Shown one piece after another: positions 25,545 to 33,974 of a stretch of 64,000 nt of DNA (positions are counted from its first letter, which is position 1; each line of letters starts with the position of its first letter). The DNA comes from Caryophanales bacterium UBA2289 (lineage in GTDB: Bacteria > Bacillota_I > Bacilli_A > Izemoplasmatales > Hujiaoplasmataceae). Under the pieces are notes generated by a model. It had not been told where the DNA came from, did not search any database, and saw nothing but the letters and a program-made list of their open reading frames with translations. Both the position numbers and the translations under genes were made by a program. The DNA lies in the NCBI GenBank assembly GCA_002345505.1, contig DDWJ01000015.1:1-64000 (forward strand), written 5' to 3'.

Positions 25545-27740
25545 CTATTTTGCCCACATTATATCTTGAATGTCTTCCATTATTTCATCAATTCTTGTTT
25601 TGTTTGCTGTTGTTAAATTAGTGTAAGCAAAACCAGCAACTTCACCAGAAACTGAATCTAAATAATCTAAAACATCAGTTACAAGATCAGGATATGAATC
25701 TACTTCTAAATCAGCAAGCATTTCATTTTCTAACAATACAACAACTGCATCAATAATTCCGTCTAAGTATCCACGATTTTCAGTATCAACTAAACCATCA
25801 TAAACATCCATTAAGAATGCGAATAAGAAATAGTCATTGTCTTCAGAATAGATTGCTTCATAATCGTCTGCATATAATTCTTCATATGCGTTAGCATAAT
25901 CTAAGAATACATCTTCTTCATCAAGGTAAGCAAAAATATTAGTAATTAATCCATATTGTTCTTCAGTAGTATTGTTCATGAATGTTTCAATATCAGTAAT
26001 GATTGTTGTTAAATCCATACTGTAATAAGTACTTTCAACACTCATCATGTCACCCATAGACATTGTTAATGCTAAAGTAGCATAATCAATAATTAGGCCT
26101 CTAACAGCTTCGAAATCTTCTTGAGTTCTTTCACTGACAACAGCATTTAATAATGAAACAACTTCATTCATAATCTTGAATTGATAGATTGTTGAATTAT
26201 AATCGTATTCATTCCAATCCCTAGTATAATAGTCTTGAGAATAGAATTCATCATTATAAATTTCCATTTCAGCTATTAACAATAAGATTGCGCCATCTGA
26301 TTCAACAAATGCATCTAATAATTCATTGAAGGCTTCATCAAAGATATCGCTAACAGTCATTAATTGGTCATAATTCATGAATGCTAAATCAATTGCCATA
26401 CCTTCTTCAGTCAATGCATCTTCTAATGTTTCTAGGTAATCATTGAACATTGCTTCTTTTTCTTCTTCTGTATAAACATTTTCGATTTCATCTAGTAGAT
26501 CTTCATTTTCTTCTAAATAGTTGTCGAAATATGTAATAACTAATGTAGCGACTTTAGCTTGTTGAGTGTATTCATGATCAGTACTTGTAAGAATAGTTTT
26601 TAATTCTTCAAAGAATGCTTGATCGAAATTGTCAACATAGTTAATGAAAGCTTCAAATGACAATAACATTGTTCCTGCCATTTTTTCTGGGCTTCCCATG
26701 TCACCAAATTGTACTTCTTGCATTTCTTCTACGATTGCAGTCATAGAATATAAAGTATTGATAGCAAGAATTACGTCTGTAGAATCTGGCATAGTAGTTC
26801 TTAAAACATTTACGATTTCGTCTTTAATTAAAACTAATTCCGCAACATTTAAGTCTTCAGGTCCTTCTGTTTCGCTTAAAGTTTGAATCTTAGCGATTAA
26901 GTCTTCTGTAATCATTTCTTCAATACTCATAATGTAGTCAATAACAAACATTACAGTTTTAACAACTTCATCAGATGAATCAGCTAACATAGTTTGTAAT
27001 TCTTCTAAAGCAGCAATTTCGTCATCGATTTCATCAACACGTTCTTGATAATAACCCCAATAATCTTGATTATCATCAATCATTGATTGATACCAAGCTT
27101 GATCATCTTCTAACATTTCGATTTGTTGATCTAATAAATCAGGAAGTAAGTATTTTACAACTGCAGAAATGATAGCTTCAGGATTTTCAACGTTTTCCAT
27201 CATTGTATCAATTACTGCAAATCCTTCATTCATGTTGTCAACATCTTCCATATCTTCAACGAATGTCGTGAAAGCGTCAACCATGTCTTCAAATTCAGTT
27301 GCTAACATACCCTTATTTACTAATTCTTCAGCAAATCCAGGATCTAATTCCATAGGTAAATTTTCACTTAAAGCTAATTGCATAGCTGTAACTTCTTGTT
27401 CCTTATTTTCTACATAAGCAACTGAAGCGCTTTGTGCAGAGTCTTGCATACCTTTTGGAGCTTTAGTTATAACAGTAAAAATAATTCTTGTCCCATCTAA
27501 ACTTGAGAAATCATATGAATTAGTTTTAACTTCTTTAACTTCTTCACCATCAGCATATACATAATATCCAGCCGCATTTTCTACAGCGTCCCAACTTAAA
27601 GTTTTTCCGTCTATAGCTAAATTGGTTGGAAATGCGATTTGTTCATCATAACTGATTTCGATTTCAGAAGGATTACCACCACAAGCAGCAATACCTAAAA
27701 CAGAAAACAGCATGATAAATACTAAAAATAATTTTTTCAT
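25545..27740 (-). CDS. Large acidic lipoprotein of unknown function
   Basis: A 731-residue secreted lipoprotein. The signal peptide MKKLFLVFIMLFSVLGIAAC ends in a lipobox with acylated Cys20. Residues of about 30-110 look like a fibronectin-III-type or similar beta domain (LSWDAVENAAGYYVYADG). The rest is mainly alpha-helical, very rich in Glu, Asp, Met and Tyr, with repeated leucine-type heptads and hardly any other Cys. I do not recognise the family. It is followed downstream by a PlsC-like gene and preceded by a LolD/FtsX-type ABC transporter. Extreme acidity would suit ion binding or a saline habitat. Confidence 0.75.
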   Translation of the reverse strand: MKKLFLVFIMLFSVLGIAACGGNPSEIEISYDEQIAFPTNLAIDGKTLSWDAVENAAGYYVYADGEEVKEVKTNSYDFSSLDGTRIIFTVITKAPKGMQDSAQSASVAYVENKEQEVTAMQLALSENLPMELDPGFAEELVNKGMLATEFEDMVDAFTTFVEDMEDVDNMNEGFAVIDTMMENVENPEAIISAVVKYLLPDLLDQQIEMLEDDQAWYQSMIDDNQDYWGYYQERVDEIDDEIAALEELQTMLADSSDEVVKTVMFVIDYIMSIEEMITEDLIAKIQTLSETEGPEDLNVAELVLIKDEIVNVLRTTMPDSTDVILAINTLYSMTAIVEEMQEVQFGDMGSPEKMAGTMLLSFEAFINYVDNFDQAFFEELKTILTSTDHEYTQQAKVATLVITYFDNYLEENEDLLDEIENVYTEEEKEAMFNDYLETLEDALTEEGMAIDLAFMNYDQLMTVSDIFDEAFNELLDAFVESDGAILLLIAEMEIYNDEFYSQDYYTRDWNEYDYNSTIYQFKIMNEVVSLLNAVVSERTQEDFEAVRGLIIDYATLALTMSMGDMMSVESTYYSMDLTTIITDIETFMNNTTEEQYGLITNIFAYLDEEDVFLDYANAYEELYADDYEAIYSEDNDYFLFAFLMDVYDGLVDTENRGYLDGIIDAVVVLLENEMLADLEVDSYPDLVTDVLDYLDSVSGEVAGFAYTNLTTANKTRIDEIMEDIQDIMWAK

Positions 27741-27854
27741 TCTTTTCCTCCCCTTATTGGATATAATAATTTACGTCATGCAAATTATAATATTTGTATA
27801 TATATTATAATACTTAATCGTGAACATTACAAATAACATTTAAGAAATAATAGA

Positions 27855-27880
27855 AAATATAGACAAATTTGTCTATATTT
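27855..27880 (-). terminator. Perfect 26-bp palindrome, probable terminator of the ABC transporter operon
   Basis: AAATATAGACAAA directly abuts TTTGTCTATATTT, 25 nt after the permease stop. A moderately T-rich stretch follows on the minus strand. With no loop spacer it might also be a protein-binding site for the lipoprotein gene downstream. Confidence 0.55.
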
Positions 27881-27905
27881 CGATATATCTAATTTATTTT
27901 TTTTG

Positions 27906-30347
27906 CTATAAAACCCGTATTTCGTCAGCTAGATTAATATGTTTTACGTAATTATAATAATAAACGTAACTTAAAAACAAACTGAAAAATACTATCGCAT
28001 ATCCAAGAATTAAAGCAAAATAGTTAACGCTCATATTTTTGTAGTAATCAAAAAACAAGAGTAGATTTTTTAAGTAACTGGACAAGATAAAGACTTCTAC
28101 AAGTCCAACAAGAACCAAAGATAAAACTAAGATTAACAATTCTTTGAATAAATTTTTAAAAAGTAATGAATTTGCAGAACCCAATACTTTCACTTTAGAA
28201 TAATCATTCTTTAGAGCGAAGAATTTCAAGTAAGTATTATTGAAGACAACGAACATAAAACTAAAAACTACAAATATCGTTATTACTGTAAACAAAGCAA
28301 GAACATTTTTGGAGATAGCAATCTGATCTTCTAGAGTTGATCTAGCATCAATTAAGTAATACATCTGCCCACCGTAATCTTTGATTAAATCATCGAACAA
28401 GTCTTCAGGATTATTAGAATTTATCATTATTGAATTATATTTCAAATCCAAAGAATCAATTTTATCAACTAGATTCGTATAAGCGAATTGATCAAAATCA
28501 GTTCTTACAAAACCAGCAACCACAAAATCAAGCCCTCTTAAATCCGGTGATAAATCCAATTCTAAAATATCACCTTTTTTAATATCATATACAATCTCAT
28601 ATGACTGCGGTAAAAGAATATAAGGCAATGAGTTATCTATATACACTTGATCTATTTCATCTAAATTATAGTTGAAGTAATCATCAAATTTATCAATGTC
28701 TACAGATACTATCATTTTAATCATAAAACTTGAAGATTCACCCTGTCTAACTATAACTTTTTCATGAATAAACGAAGGATTAACTTCTAAAGTGTCATAA
28801 CTCTTAATCTCATTTATTAAATTATCATCATAATTATGAATATTAGTCATTACGATATCAAAATCATTCGAATCTCTAACTTCTTTAATTTGGTTATCAA
28901 TAAAGAATCTCACAGTGAGCATAACCACAATGACGATTAAAGCGACAAACACTACAGACAAAGACTGATGTATATTCTTATTGTGTTCTATATGTCTTGC
29001 ATTAAACAAAGAAAACAATGACTTCTTTTTTGAGAACAATCTAGCTAATTTTTGAGCTATGAAAATAATAATTGATAGACTTAAATAAATAGAAGAAAGA
29101 ACAATAATCAAAGAATCAAATCTTAATGAGAAAGGTTTAAATATTAATACCGCTCCAAATATTATCGCAACAGCCACGAATACATAATGGTTATAAATCG
29201 CCAAAACAAAACGCTTATCCCGTATTTTCTCAATTGAGTTCTTAATATAGAATTTTCTTACTAAAATAAAATTCTTAATCGAAATAAATACAAGTATAAT
29301 TATGAAGCTAAGTAAAATAATGAGTGGATTAATAAGGATAAAATCATTTACTCCGTAAAATCTTGCACCGATATAGATAACTAAATGAGCTATGAAAAGT
29401 CCGATAATAAAACTAACAAAAATTGATATTGTCCACTGAAAGAAGCAAACTCGATAGCCCAATTTTTTATTGTCTCCTAGAGTTTCAAAAACACCAATTT
29501 CTTGAAAAATATCTTTTAGAACTATCAAAAATAAAGAGTTTAAAACTATTATTAATGCCACCAATACCAAAATACCAGCTAAAGCAATACTTGATATATA
29601 TTCATTGATTAAACTATTAATTTGTTCTTCATCGACTACTAATCTGATTCCATAATTTTGATAGTTTACATCGTTTAGCAATTTATCATAAACTTCATCA
29701 ATGTTGTCCGTATTGATGTATATTGCATTACCAAAATTGGTTAAATAACTTACATCATAAATCTTTTCAAGCAAATCAGCTTTCTCAACAAAGAAAGCTC
29801 TACCACTAAAAAGTCCATTATCGGCAATAATTTCTCTTACTGTATACTCATATACATCATTCAATATATAAAAACTAAAAGTGTCTCCAACTTTGAGATT
29901 CTTTTCATCTGCTAAACTTTTTGAAATAATTGCTTCATCATCCCTGATAGTTATTTCTTTATCAATCAATATCTCAAATTCATGTGGAAGTGAAGAAAGT
30001 AATTGCGAGTAAAAAGTATCTTCACCCTTTTCTGTGAGAACTTGAAGATTAAAAAATGATAAAGCATAATTAATTTCTTCATAATCATCAGTAAGATTTC
30101 TTTTGTTAATAAATCTGGCTTCTGAATATTCGTCATAACTTATCACAATATCTATATTTGGATAAGCATTTTGAGCATCACCAATAAATACAGTTTTATA
30201 TATCTCCTTAATCCCCATCATCATCATGAATATAGCAAAAATAAGTGATAAAGTAATGATTATCACAGCTGTTGTATTCTTATTATGAAGGGCATTTCTT
30301 TTGGCGATTAAAAAACTAAATTTATTTGTTGTCAATAAACTCACCAT
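27906..30347 (-). CDS. ABC transporter permease, FtsX/MacB family
   Basis: An 813-residue membrane subunit. One N-terminal helix (about 25-48) is followed by an extracytoplasmic domain (about 50-245), then clusters of helices (about 250-480), a second external domain (about 490-665) and three C-terminal helices, the double FtsX layout. It overlaps the ATPase gene by 26 nt. The family extracts lipoproteins, exports peptides or does mechanical signalling rather than simple solute transport. The adjacent large lipoprotein gene could encode a partner, but this is inference. Confidence 0.85.
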   Translation of the reverse strand: MVSLLTTNKFSFLIAKRNALHNKNTTAVIIITLSLIFAIFMMMMGIKEIYKTVFIGDAQNAYPNIDIVISYDEYSEARFINKRNLTDDYEEINYALSFFNLQVLTEKGEDTFYSQLLSSLPHEFEILIDKEITIRDDEAIISKSLADEKNLKVGDTFSFYILNDVYEYTVREIIADNGLFSGRAFFVEKADLLEKIYDVSYLTNFGNAIYINTDNIDEVYDKLLNDVNYQNYGIRLVVDEEQINSLINEYISSIALAGILVLVALIIVLNSLFLIVLKDIFQEIGVFETLGDNKKLGYRVCFFQWTISIFVSFIIGLFIAHLVIYIGARFYGVNDFILINPLIILLSFIIILVFISIKNFILVRKFYIKNSIEKIRDKRFVLAIYNHYVFVAVAIIFGAVLIFKPFSLRFDSLIIVLSSIYLSLSIIIFIAQKLARLFSKKKSLFSLFNARHIEHNKNIHQSLSVVFVALIVIVVMLTVRFFIDNQIKEVRDSNDFDIVMTNIHNYDDNLINEIKSYDTLEVNPSFIHEKVIVRQGESSSFMIKMIVSVDIDKFDDYFNYNLDEIDQVYIDNSLPYILLPQSYEIVYDIKKGDILELDLSPDLRGLDFVVAGFVRTDFDQFAYTNLVDKIDSLDLKYNSIMINSNNPEDLFDDLIKDYGGQMYYLIDARSTLEDQIAISKNVLALFTVITIFVVFSFMFVVFNNTYLKFFALKNDYSKVKVLGSANSLLFKNLFKELLILVLSLVLVGLVEVFILSSYLKNLLLFFDYYKNMSVNYFALILGYAIVFFSLFLSYVYYYNYVKHINLADEIRVL

Positions 30348-30999
30348 CTATCAAATTAATCGTTTTATTACAGTATTTTAAATAGTCTTCATTATGAGTA
30401 ACTAAAATAATAGTCAAATTTTCATCCTTATTTAATTTCTCTAGTAAATCCATTATTTCCTTTCCTTTTTTCTGATCAAGGTTTCCCGTTGGTTCATCAG
30501 CGAAAAGGACTCTTGGGTTATTAACCAAAGATCTTGCAATCGCTATTCTTTGTTGCATGCCTCCGGATAACTCGTTAGGATAATAATCGCGGTATTCACT
30601 CATGCCGACCAAAGCAAATAATTCATTAATTTTGTTTTCGTCAATTTTTCCAGCTATTACACTTGCTAAAAGAACATTTTCATAAGCTGTTAAATTAGGT
30701 ACAAGATTATAAAATTGGAAAATAAAGCCCAAGTGTCTTTGACGTAATTCCGACACTAAAGCGTCAGTTAAATTATTTATGTTTTGGCCATCCAAGGTAA
30801 TTTCGCCACTATCAATAGTTTCTAGAGAACTAAGACAATAAAGCAAAGTTGTTTTACCTGAACCAGATGGTCCAATAATACCTAAAAAATCACCTTCGTT
30901 TACACTCATGGTGATATTTTTTAAAATATGATGTTTATCTTTTCCTTGTAAATAATACTTATTTAGATTCTTAACTTCCAAGATTGCCAAAGCTATCAC
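30322..30999 (-). CDS. ABC transporter ATP-binding protein, LolD/MacB family
   Basis: ATPase of 225 residues. Walker A is GPSGSGKTTLL, the Q loop FIFQFYNLVP, the signature LSGGMQQRIAIARSL and Walker B RVLFADEPTGNLD, followed by the H loop VTHNEDY. The LolD-type DEPTGNLD and the overlapping FtsX-like permease place it in the MacB/LolCD superfamily. The start is uncertain: GTG at 30999, or TTG at 30990 (AILEVKNLNKYY). Confidence 0.93.
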   Translation of the reverse strand: MIALAILEVKNLNKYYLQGKDKHHILKNITMSVNEGDFLGIIGPSGSGKTTLLYCLSSLETIDSGEITLDGQNINNLTDALVSELRQRHLGFIFQFYNLVPNLTAYENVLLASVIAGKIDENKINELFALVGMSEYRDYYPNELSGGMQQRIAIARSLVNNPRVLFADEPTGNLDQKKGKEIMDLLEKLNKDENLTIILVTHNEDYLKYCNKTINLIDGEFIDNK

Positions 31000-31063
31000 T
31001 ACTTTCTAGTTTTTATTATCTAAATAATATCATTATAAAGGTTTTATTTCAATGTTAAAAGAA

Positions 31064-31085
31064 AAAACCCATTAATTTGGGTTTT
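31064..31085 (-). terminator. Terminator of the CxxC membrane-protein gene
   Basis: AAAACCCA / TGGGTTTT overlaps the stop codon at 31072 and is followed by a T-rich run on the minus strand. Confidence 0.75.
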
Positions 31086-31557
31086 CTTTTTTTACTTTAC
31101 ATTTAACGTGATTTGCTTCATGCTTTAGCCAGAAGAAGCCTAAAACGAGAAGCGCTAAAGCGAGTAATTTATAAGGCAATCCCGCTAAAGGTAATACAGC
31201 TACTGCGAATGTGATTCCTATTGTAGAAAAGAAGGCTATTACGCAAGGGGTACAACCATATGTCAACATACCAAATATCACAGCGGCTCCTGACATAAAT
31301 GATCCTTTGCCTTCTCTACCGGTCAACTTTACTAAAGCGGTTGAGACATTCCACATAAAAGCACTAATAAATGCCATAACTATATTCAATATAATATTAC
31401 CAATTACTAAGAAGACACCATATTCCTCTAACATTCCATCGTACCCGATATTTAAGAAATCAAGCAAAGTATATAATCCAATAAAGATTATAAACACAAT
31501 AGAACCTTGAATTATGTATTTTTTTTCTCTTTGCATACTTAGAATCGTAGTAAACAT
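31072..31557 (-). CDS. Membrane protein with a GCTPC motif, unknown function
   Basis: About 161 residues with four predicted helices (around 14-32, 45-65, 88-112 and 118-140). A helix-end motif YGCTPCVIAF puts a CxxC dithiol in or at the membrane, and a third Cys is in the lysine-rich tail (VKCKVKK). Possibly involved in thiol, metal or electron transfer; I do not recognise a named family. The ATG at 31557 is chosen because GAGGTG lies 6 nt upstream. It lies upstream of the ABC genes and downstream of the redox ATPase cluster. Confidence 0.65.
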   Translation of the reverse strand: MFTTILSMQREKKYIIQGSIVFIIFIGLYTLLDFLNIGYDGMLEEYGVFLVIGNIILNIVMAFISAFMWNVSTALVKLTGREGKGSFMSGAAVIFGMLTYGCTPCVIAFFSTIGITFAVAVLPLAGLPYKLLALALLVLGFFWLKHEANHVKCKVKKENPN

Positions 31558-31583
31558 AATCATCACCTCATATTACGTGAATA

Positions 31584-31589
31584 ATTATA
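31584..31589 (-). promoter_or_regulatory. Putative extended -10 promoter (TGTTATAAT)
   Basis: TGTTATAAT on the minus strand, about 27 nt before the ATG of the CxxC membrane protein. No clear -35 is visible. Confidence 0.4.
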
Positions 31590-31622
31590 ACATAATTACT
31601 ACTCTATTTAATATTTATATGC

Positions 31623-32480
31623 TTATGAAAAAATCTTAAGTGTATTCAAGTATACTTCTTTTATTTCTTTGTAAGCCTTTGTGTTTTCATCTAAGAAAAC
31701 GCCACTGTTGATGCAATCGATGATTTCTTTATGATAAGCCACTTTCCCAACGAAGTTATATTTGTTTTCTTTAGTGAAATCAATGATTTCTTTTGTTAAT
31801 CTTGAATTTAAATTATGCTTGTTGATACATATTGCTATCGGCAAATGAAACCCTGTAGCTGCTTTAATGATTCTTTTCAAATCTGAGATTCCTGAAACAG
31901 AAGGCTCTGCTACCAAAAGAATCATATCAACACCAGACATTGATGCTATAACTGGGCATCCAATACCCGGTGGTCCATCAATGATGACTAAGTCATCTTC
32001 CTTAATATAATCCTGAATATTCTTTTTAACCTTAGTAACTAACAATCCAGAGTTTCCACTACCCATTTTTAATTCAGCTGTAGTAAATACTTGCTTGTCT
32101 TCATATAAATGGATTTCACCGTCTATTGACTTGACAAAACTTATTGCATTTATAGGACACACATAATTACAAACTCCGCATCCTTCGCACATGTGTTTAT
32201 TAATTTCATACATTCCATCAGTTAAGCTAATTGCACTAAACTTGCATGATTCTTTACAAAGTCCACATTGAACGCACTTTTCTTGGTCAATAACTGATTT
32301 GTCCAAACCATAATAGTTTTCGCGCTTTTTAATCTCTTTTATCATTGGCACAAGATGCAAATTAGGTGCTTCAACATCACAATCTGCAAAAACTCGAGCT
32401 TTAGAAATATTAATAAAATTACTGGCAAAGGTAGTTTTTCCTGTACCACCTTTTCCACTTAATATCAGAAGTTTTTTCAT
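31623..32480 (-). CDS. MinD-superfamily ATPase with inserted ferredoxin domain (1)
   Basis: A 285-residue P-loop ATPase of the Mrp/Nbp35-like group. The deviant Walker A SGKGGTGKTTFASNF is at the N-terminus; two 4Fe-4S motifs (CVQCGLCKESC, CEGCGVCNYVC) are inserted around residues 64-105; VIIDGPPGIGCPV is Walker B. Proteins of this type are thought to handle Fe-S clusters or act in redox-linked metal-cofactor assembly, but no reaction is established. It overlaps the sister gene by 4 nt. Order here: DUF5320, NifX-like, ATPase 2, ATPase 1. Confidence 0.88.
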   Translation of the reverse strand: MKKLLILSGKGGTGKTTFASNFINISKARVFADCDVEAPNLHLVPMIKEIKKRENYYGLDKSVIDQEKCVQCGLCKESCKFSAISLTDGMYEINKHMCEGCGVCNYVCPINAISFVKSIDGEIHLYEDKQVFTTAELKMGSGNSGLLVTKVKKNIQDYIKEDDLVIIDGPPGIGCPVIASMSGVDMILLVAEPSVSGISDLKRIIKAATGFHLPIAICINKHNLNSRLTKEIIDFTKENKYNFVGKVAYHKEIIDCINSGVFLDENTKAYKEIKEVYLNTLKIFS

Positions 32481-33304
32481 ACTTTTCTCACCAATAACGT
32501 ATCAGCTAATTGTTTAAAATAGTGTTTGTACTTTATATCTTTGGCAGCTATTTCCCCATTTGAATTTATCAATCCCAATTCTTTATCAAACGGTATTTCC
32601 AAAAGTACTTCAATATTTTCAGACTTTGCAAAATCATTGATTATTTTGTACTGCGAAGCTTTATTTATTACTATACCAACTTCTTTTTCGAACAATTGAG
32701 TTAACTCATAGACCATTTTTAAATTATGTAAACCGAAAATTGTTGGTTCAGCAACTAATATACAGTAATCTGCATTTTTTATGCTTCCCATGACACTACA
32801 ACCATTACCTGGTGGGCAATCAATAACTACGTCATCTTCGATATCATTTGAAATCTCTATTATCTCATCAATAATTTTTACGCCTGTTTCTTCTTTTATG
32901 TTCATTTCGCCACCTATGACTCGATGGCCTTCAAACTCTGTTTCTTTTATTACTCCTATTGATTTTTTCACTTCACTTATCGCAGATACTGGACAAACAA
33001 GTTTACACCCACCGCATGAATGACAAAGTTGTGAGAAAACTCTTACCTTATCTATTATTATAGCTAAGGCATTAAACTTGCAAAAATCTGCACATTTTCC
33101 GCATAGCGTACATATTTCATGGCCAACTACAGGAATATCCACTTCAACTTCTTTGACAATTTTATCCCCTTTAAAATATAGATCCCCATTAGGTTCTTCT
33201 ACATCACAGTCTAAATAAGCTGCGTTATTAATAACGTAAGCCAAATTTACAGATATAAATGTTTTACCAGTTCCACCTTTTCCACTTAAGACCGCTATTC
33301 TCAA
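32477..33304 (-). CDS. MinD-superfamily ATPase with inserted ferredoxin domain (2)
   Basis: Sister of the following gene, 275 residues. Walker A SGKGGTGKTFISVNLA, two 4Fe-4S motifs (CTLCGKCADFC, CHSCGGCKLVC) and Walker B VVIDCPPGNGCSV. The Cys in PPGNGCS and the equivalent PPGIGCP of the sister are shared. The start is TTG at 33304, 10 nt after AAGGAG. Paired, non-identical ATPases suggest a heterodimer. Confidence 0.88.
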   Translation of the reverse strand: MRIAVLSGKGGTGKTFISVNLAYVINNAAYLDCDVEEPNGDLYFKGDKIVKEVEVDIPVVGHEICTLCGKCADFCKFNALAIIIDKVRVFSQLCHSCGGCKLVCPVSAISEVKKSIGVIKETEFEGHRVIGGEMNIKEETGVKIIDEIIEISNDIEDDVVIDCPPGNGCSVMGSIKNADYCILVAEPTIFGLHNLKMVYELTQLFEKEVGIVINKASQYKIINDFAKSENIEVLLEIPFDKELGLINSNGEIAAKDIKYKHYFKQLADTLLVRKV

Positions 33305-33305
33305 A

Positions 33306-33635
33306 CTAAATTAACTCCTTCAAGTTACCCTCAAGAAAGTCCTTGATATTATCTTTTACAATTGAATCATTAGGAATAAATACTTTGACATTTCCTTTTA
33401 GCAACTCCATTGATTTTTCTCCAATTCTTGGAGAAATTATAATATCTGCTTTGTGTTTCAAAACAAATTCTGCAGTTTTAATGCCTACACCATGAGGATT
33501 GTCTAAATGCTCATTAATGTAGGTTTCGCCAATTTGTTTTTCCGTATCATAAACATAAAAGTAATTTGCTCTGCCAAAATTTTCTGAAATAAAAGATTTT
33601 TCACCGCTTGTTTTTGTTGGTATTACAATAATCAT
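33306..33635 (-). CDS. NifX/NifB C-terminal-like protein (dinitrogenase Fe-Mo cofactor biosynthesis family)
   Basis: A 109-residue single-domain protein of the NifX/NafY fold, typified by IPTKTSGEKSFISENFGRA at the start and ADIIISPRIGEKSMELL. In nitrogen fixers such domains bind Fe-Mo cofactor precursors. Non-fixing anaerobes carry stand-alone copies beside MinD-ferredoxin ATPases, as here, with unknown role. AAGGAG precedes the ATG. A GC-rich hairpin lies between it and the DUF5320 gene upstream. Confidence 0.85.
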   Translation of the reverse strand: MIIVIPTKTSGEKSFISENFGRANYFYVYDTEKQIGETYINEHLDNPHGVGIKTAEFVLKHKADIIISPRIGEKSMELLKGNVKVFIPNDSIVKDNIKDFLEGNLKELI

Positions 33636-33658
33636 AATAATTCATCTCCTTAAAGTGT

Positions 33659-33682
33659 AATAAGCGACCAAGGTCGCTTATT
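33659..33682 (-). terminator. Hairpin between the DUF5320 gene and the NifX-like gene
   Basis: AATAAGCGACC / GGTCGCTTATT is a perfect 11-bp stem with a two-base centre. On the minus strand the following bases are only mildly T-rich, so it may act as a partial terminator or an RNA-processing site that lowers expression of the downstream genes. Confidence 0.55.
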
Positions 33683-33687
33683 ACTTA

Positions 33688-33903
33688 TTATTTTTCTTCT
33701 AAGTTCTTGTCGATATCTTTTAGTCTTTGTTCTAATAGTTCTTTTTCCTTTAACAAATCTTCTTTTGTGTAAGAGTACTGAGTATTTCTTCCATAACCCA
33801 TTCCAAAACCAGTTCCAAAACCTGCTTTGCGGTTACAATTACCCATTCTTCTCCCTGTTAAAGGCCCATAACCATTAGGTCCAGTCCCATCTCTTCTCGG
33901 CAT
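33688..33903 (-). CDS. DUF5320-family small protein
   Basis: A 71-residue protein with the family start MPRRDGTGPNGYGPLTGRRM, a Gly/Arg-rich middle and a C-terminal coiled coil (KEDLLKEKELLEQRLKDIDK). The ATG at 33903 follows GGAGG; an upstream start at 33942 would pass through the promoter/operator. These proteins commonly accompany NifX-like and MinD-ferredoxin genes in anaerobes; the function is unknown. Confidence 0.8.
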   Translation of the reverse strand: MPRRDGTGPNGYGPLTGRRMGNCNRKAGFGTGFGMGYGRNTQYSYTKEDLLKEKELLEQRLKDIDKNLEEK

Positions 33904-33919
33904 AATAACACCTCCATTT

Positions 33920-33933
33920 TTGACATATGTCAA
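33920..33933. promoter_or_regulatory. Perfect palindromic operator TTGACATATGTCAA
   Basis: A perfect 14-bp palindrome between the predicted transcription start and the ribosome-binding site of the DUF5320 gene. The half-site TTGAC with a 4-bp gap resembles CRP/FNR-type boxes. A bound protein here would block the promoter. Confidence 0.65.
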
Positions 33934-33946
33934 TAACTTCAACTTT

Positions 33947-33974
33947 ATTATACCACTATAAAAACAATTGTCAA
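33947..33974 (-). promoter_or_regulatory. Consensus promoter of the DUF5320/NifX/MinD operon
   Basis: On the minus strand TTGACA (33969-33974), 16-nt spacer, TATAAT (33947-33952): both hexamers are perfect. The -35 directly abuts the arcA stop codon (TAG then TTGACA). Confidence 0.8.

Noticed and set aside
25545..27740. S-layer or collagen-like repeat protein
   Set aside because: No regular repeat unit and no SLH or Gly-x-y pattern could be seen; only acidic helices.
33904..33942. Longer N-terminus for the DUF5320 protein
   Set aside because: It would run through the transcription-start/operator region; family members begin with MPR.
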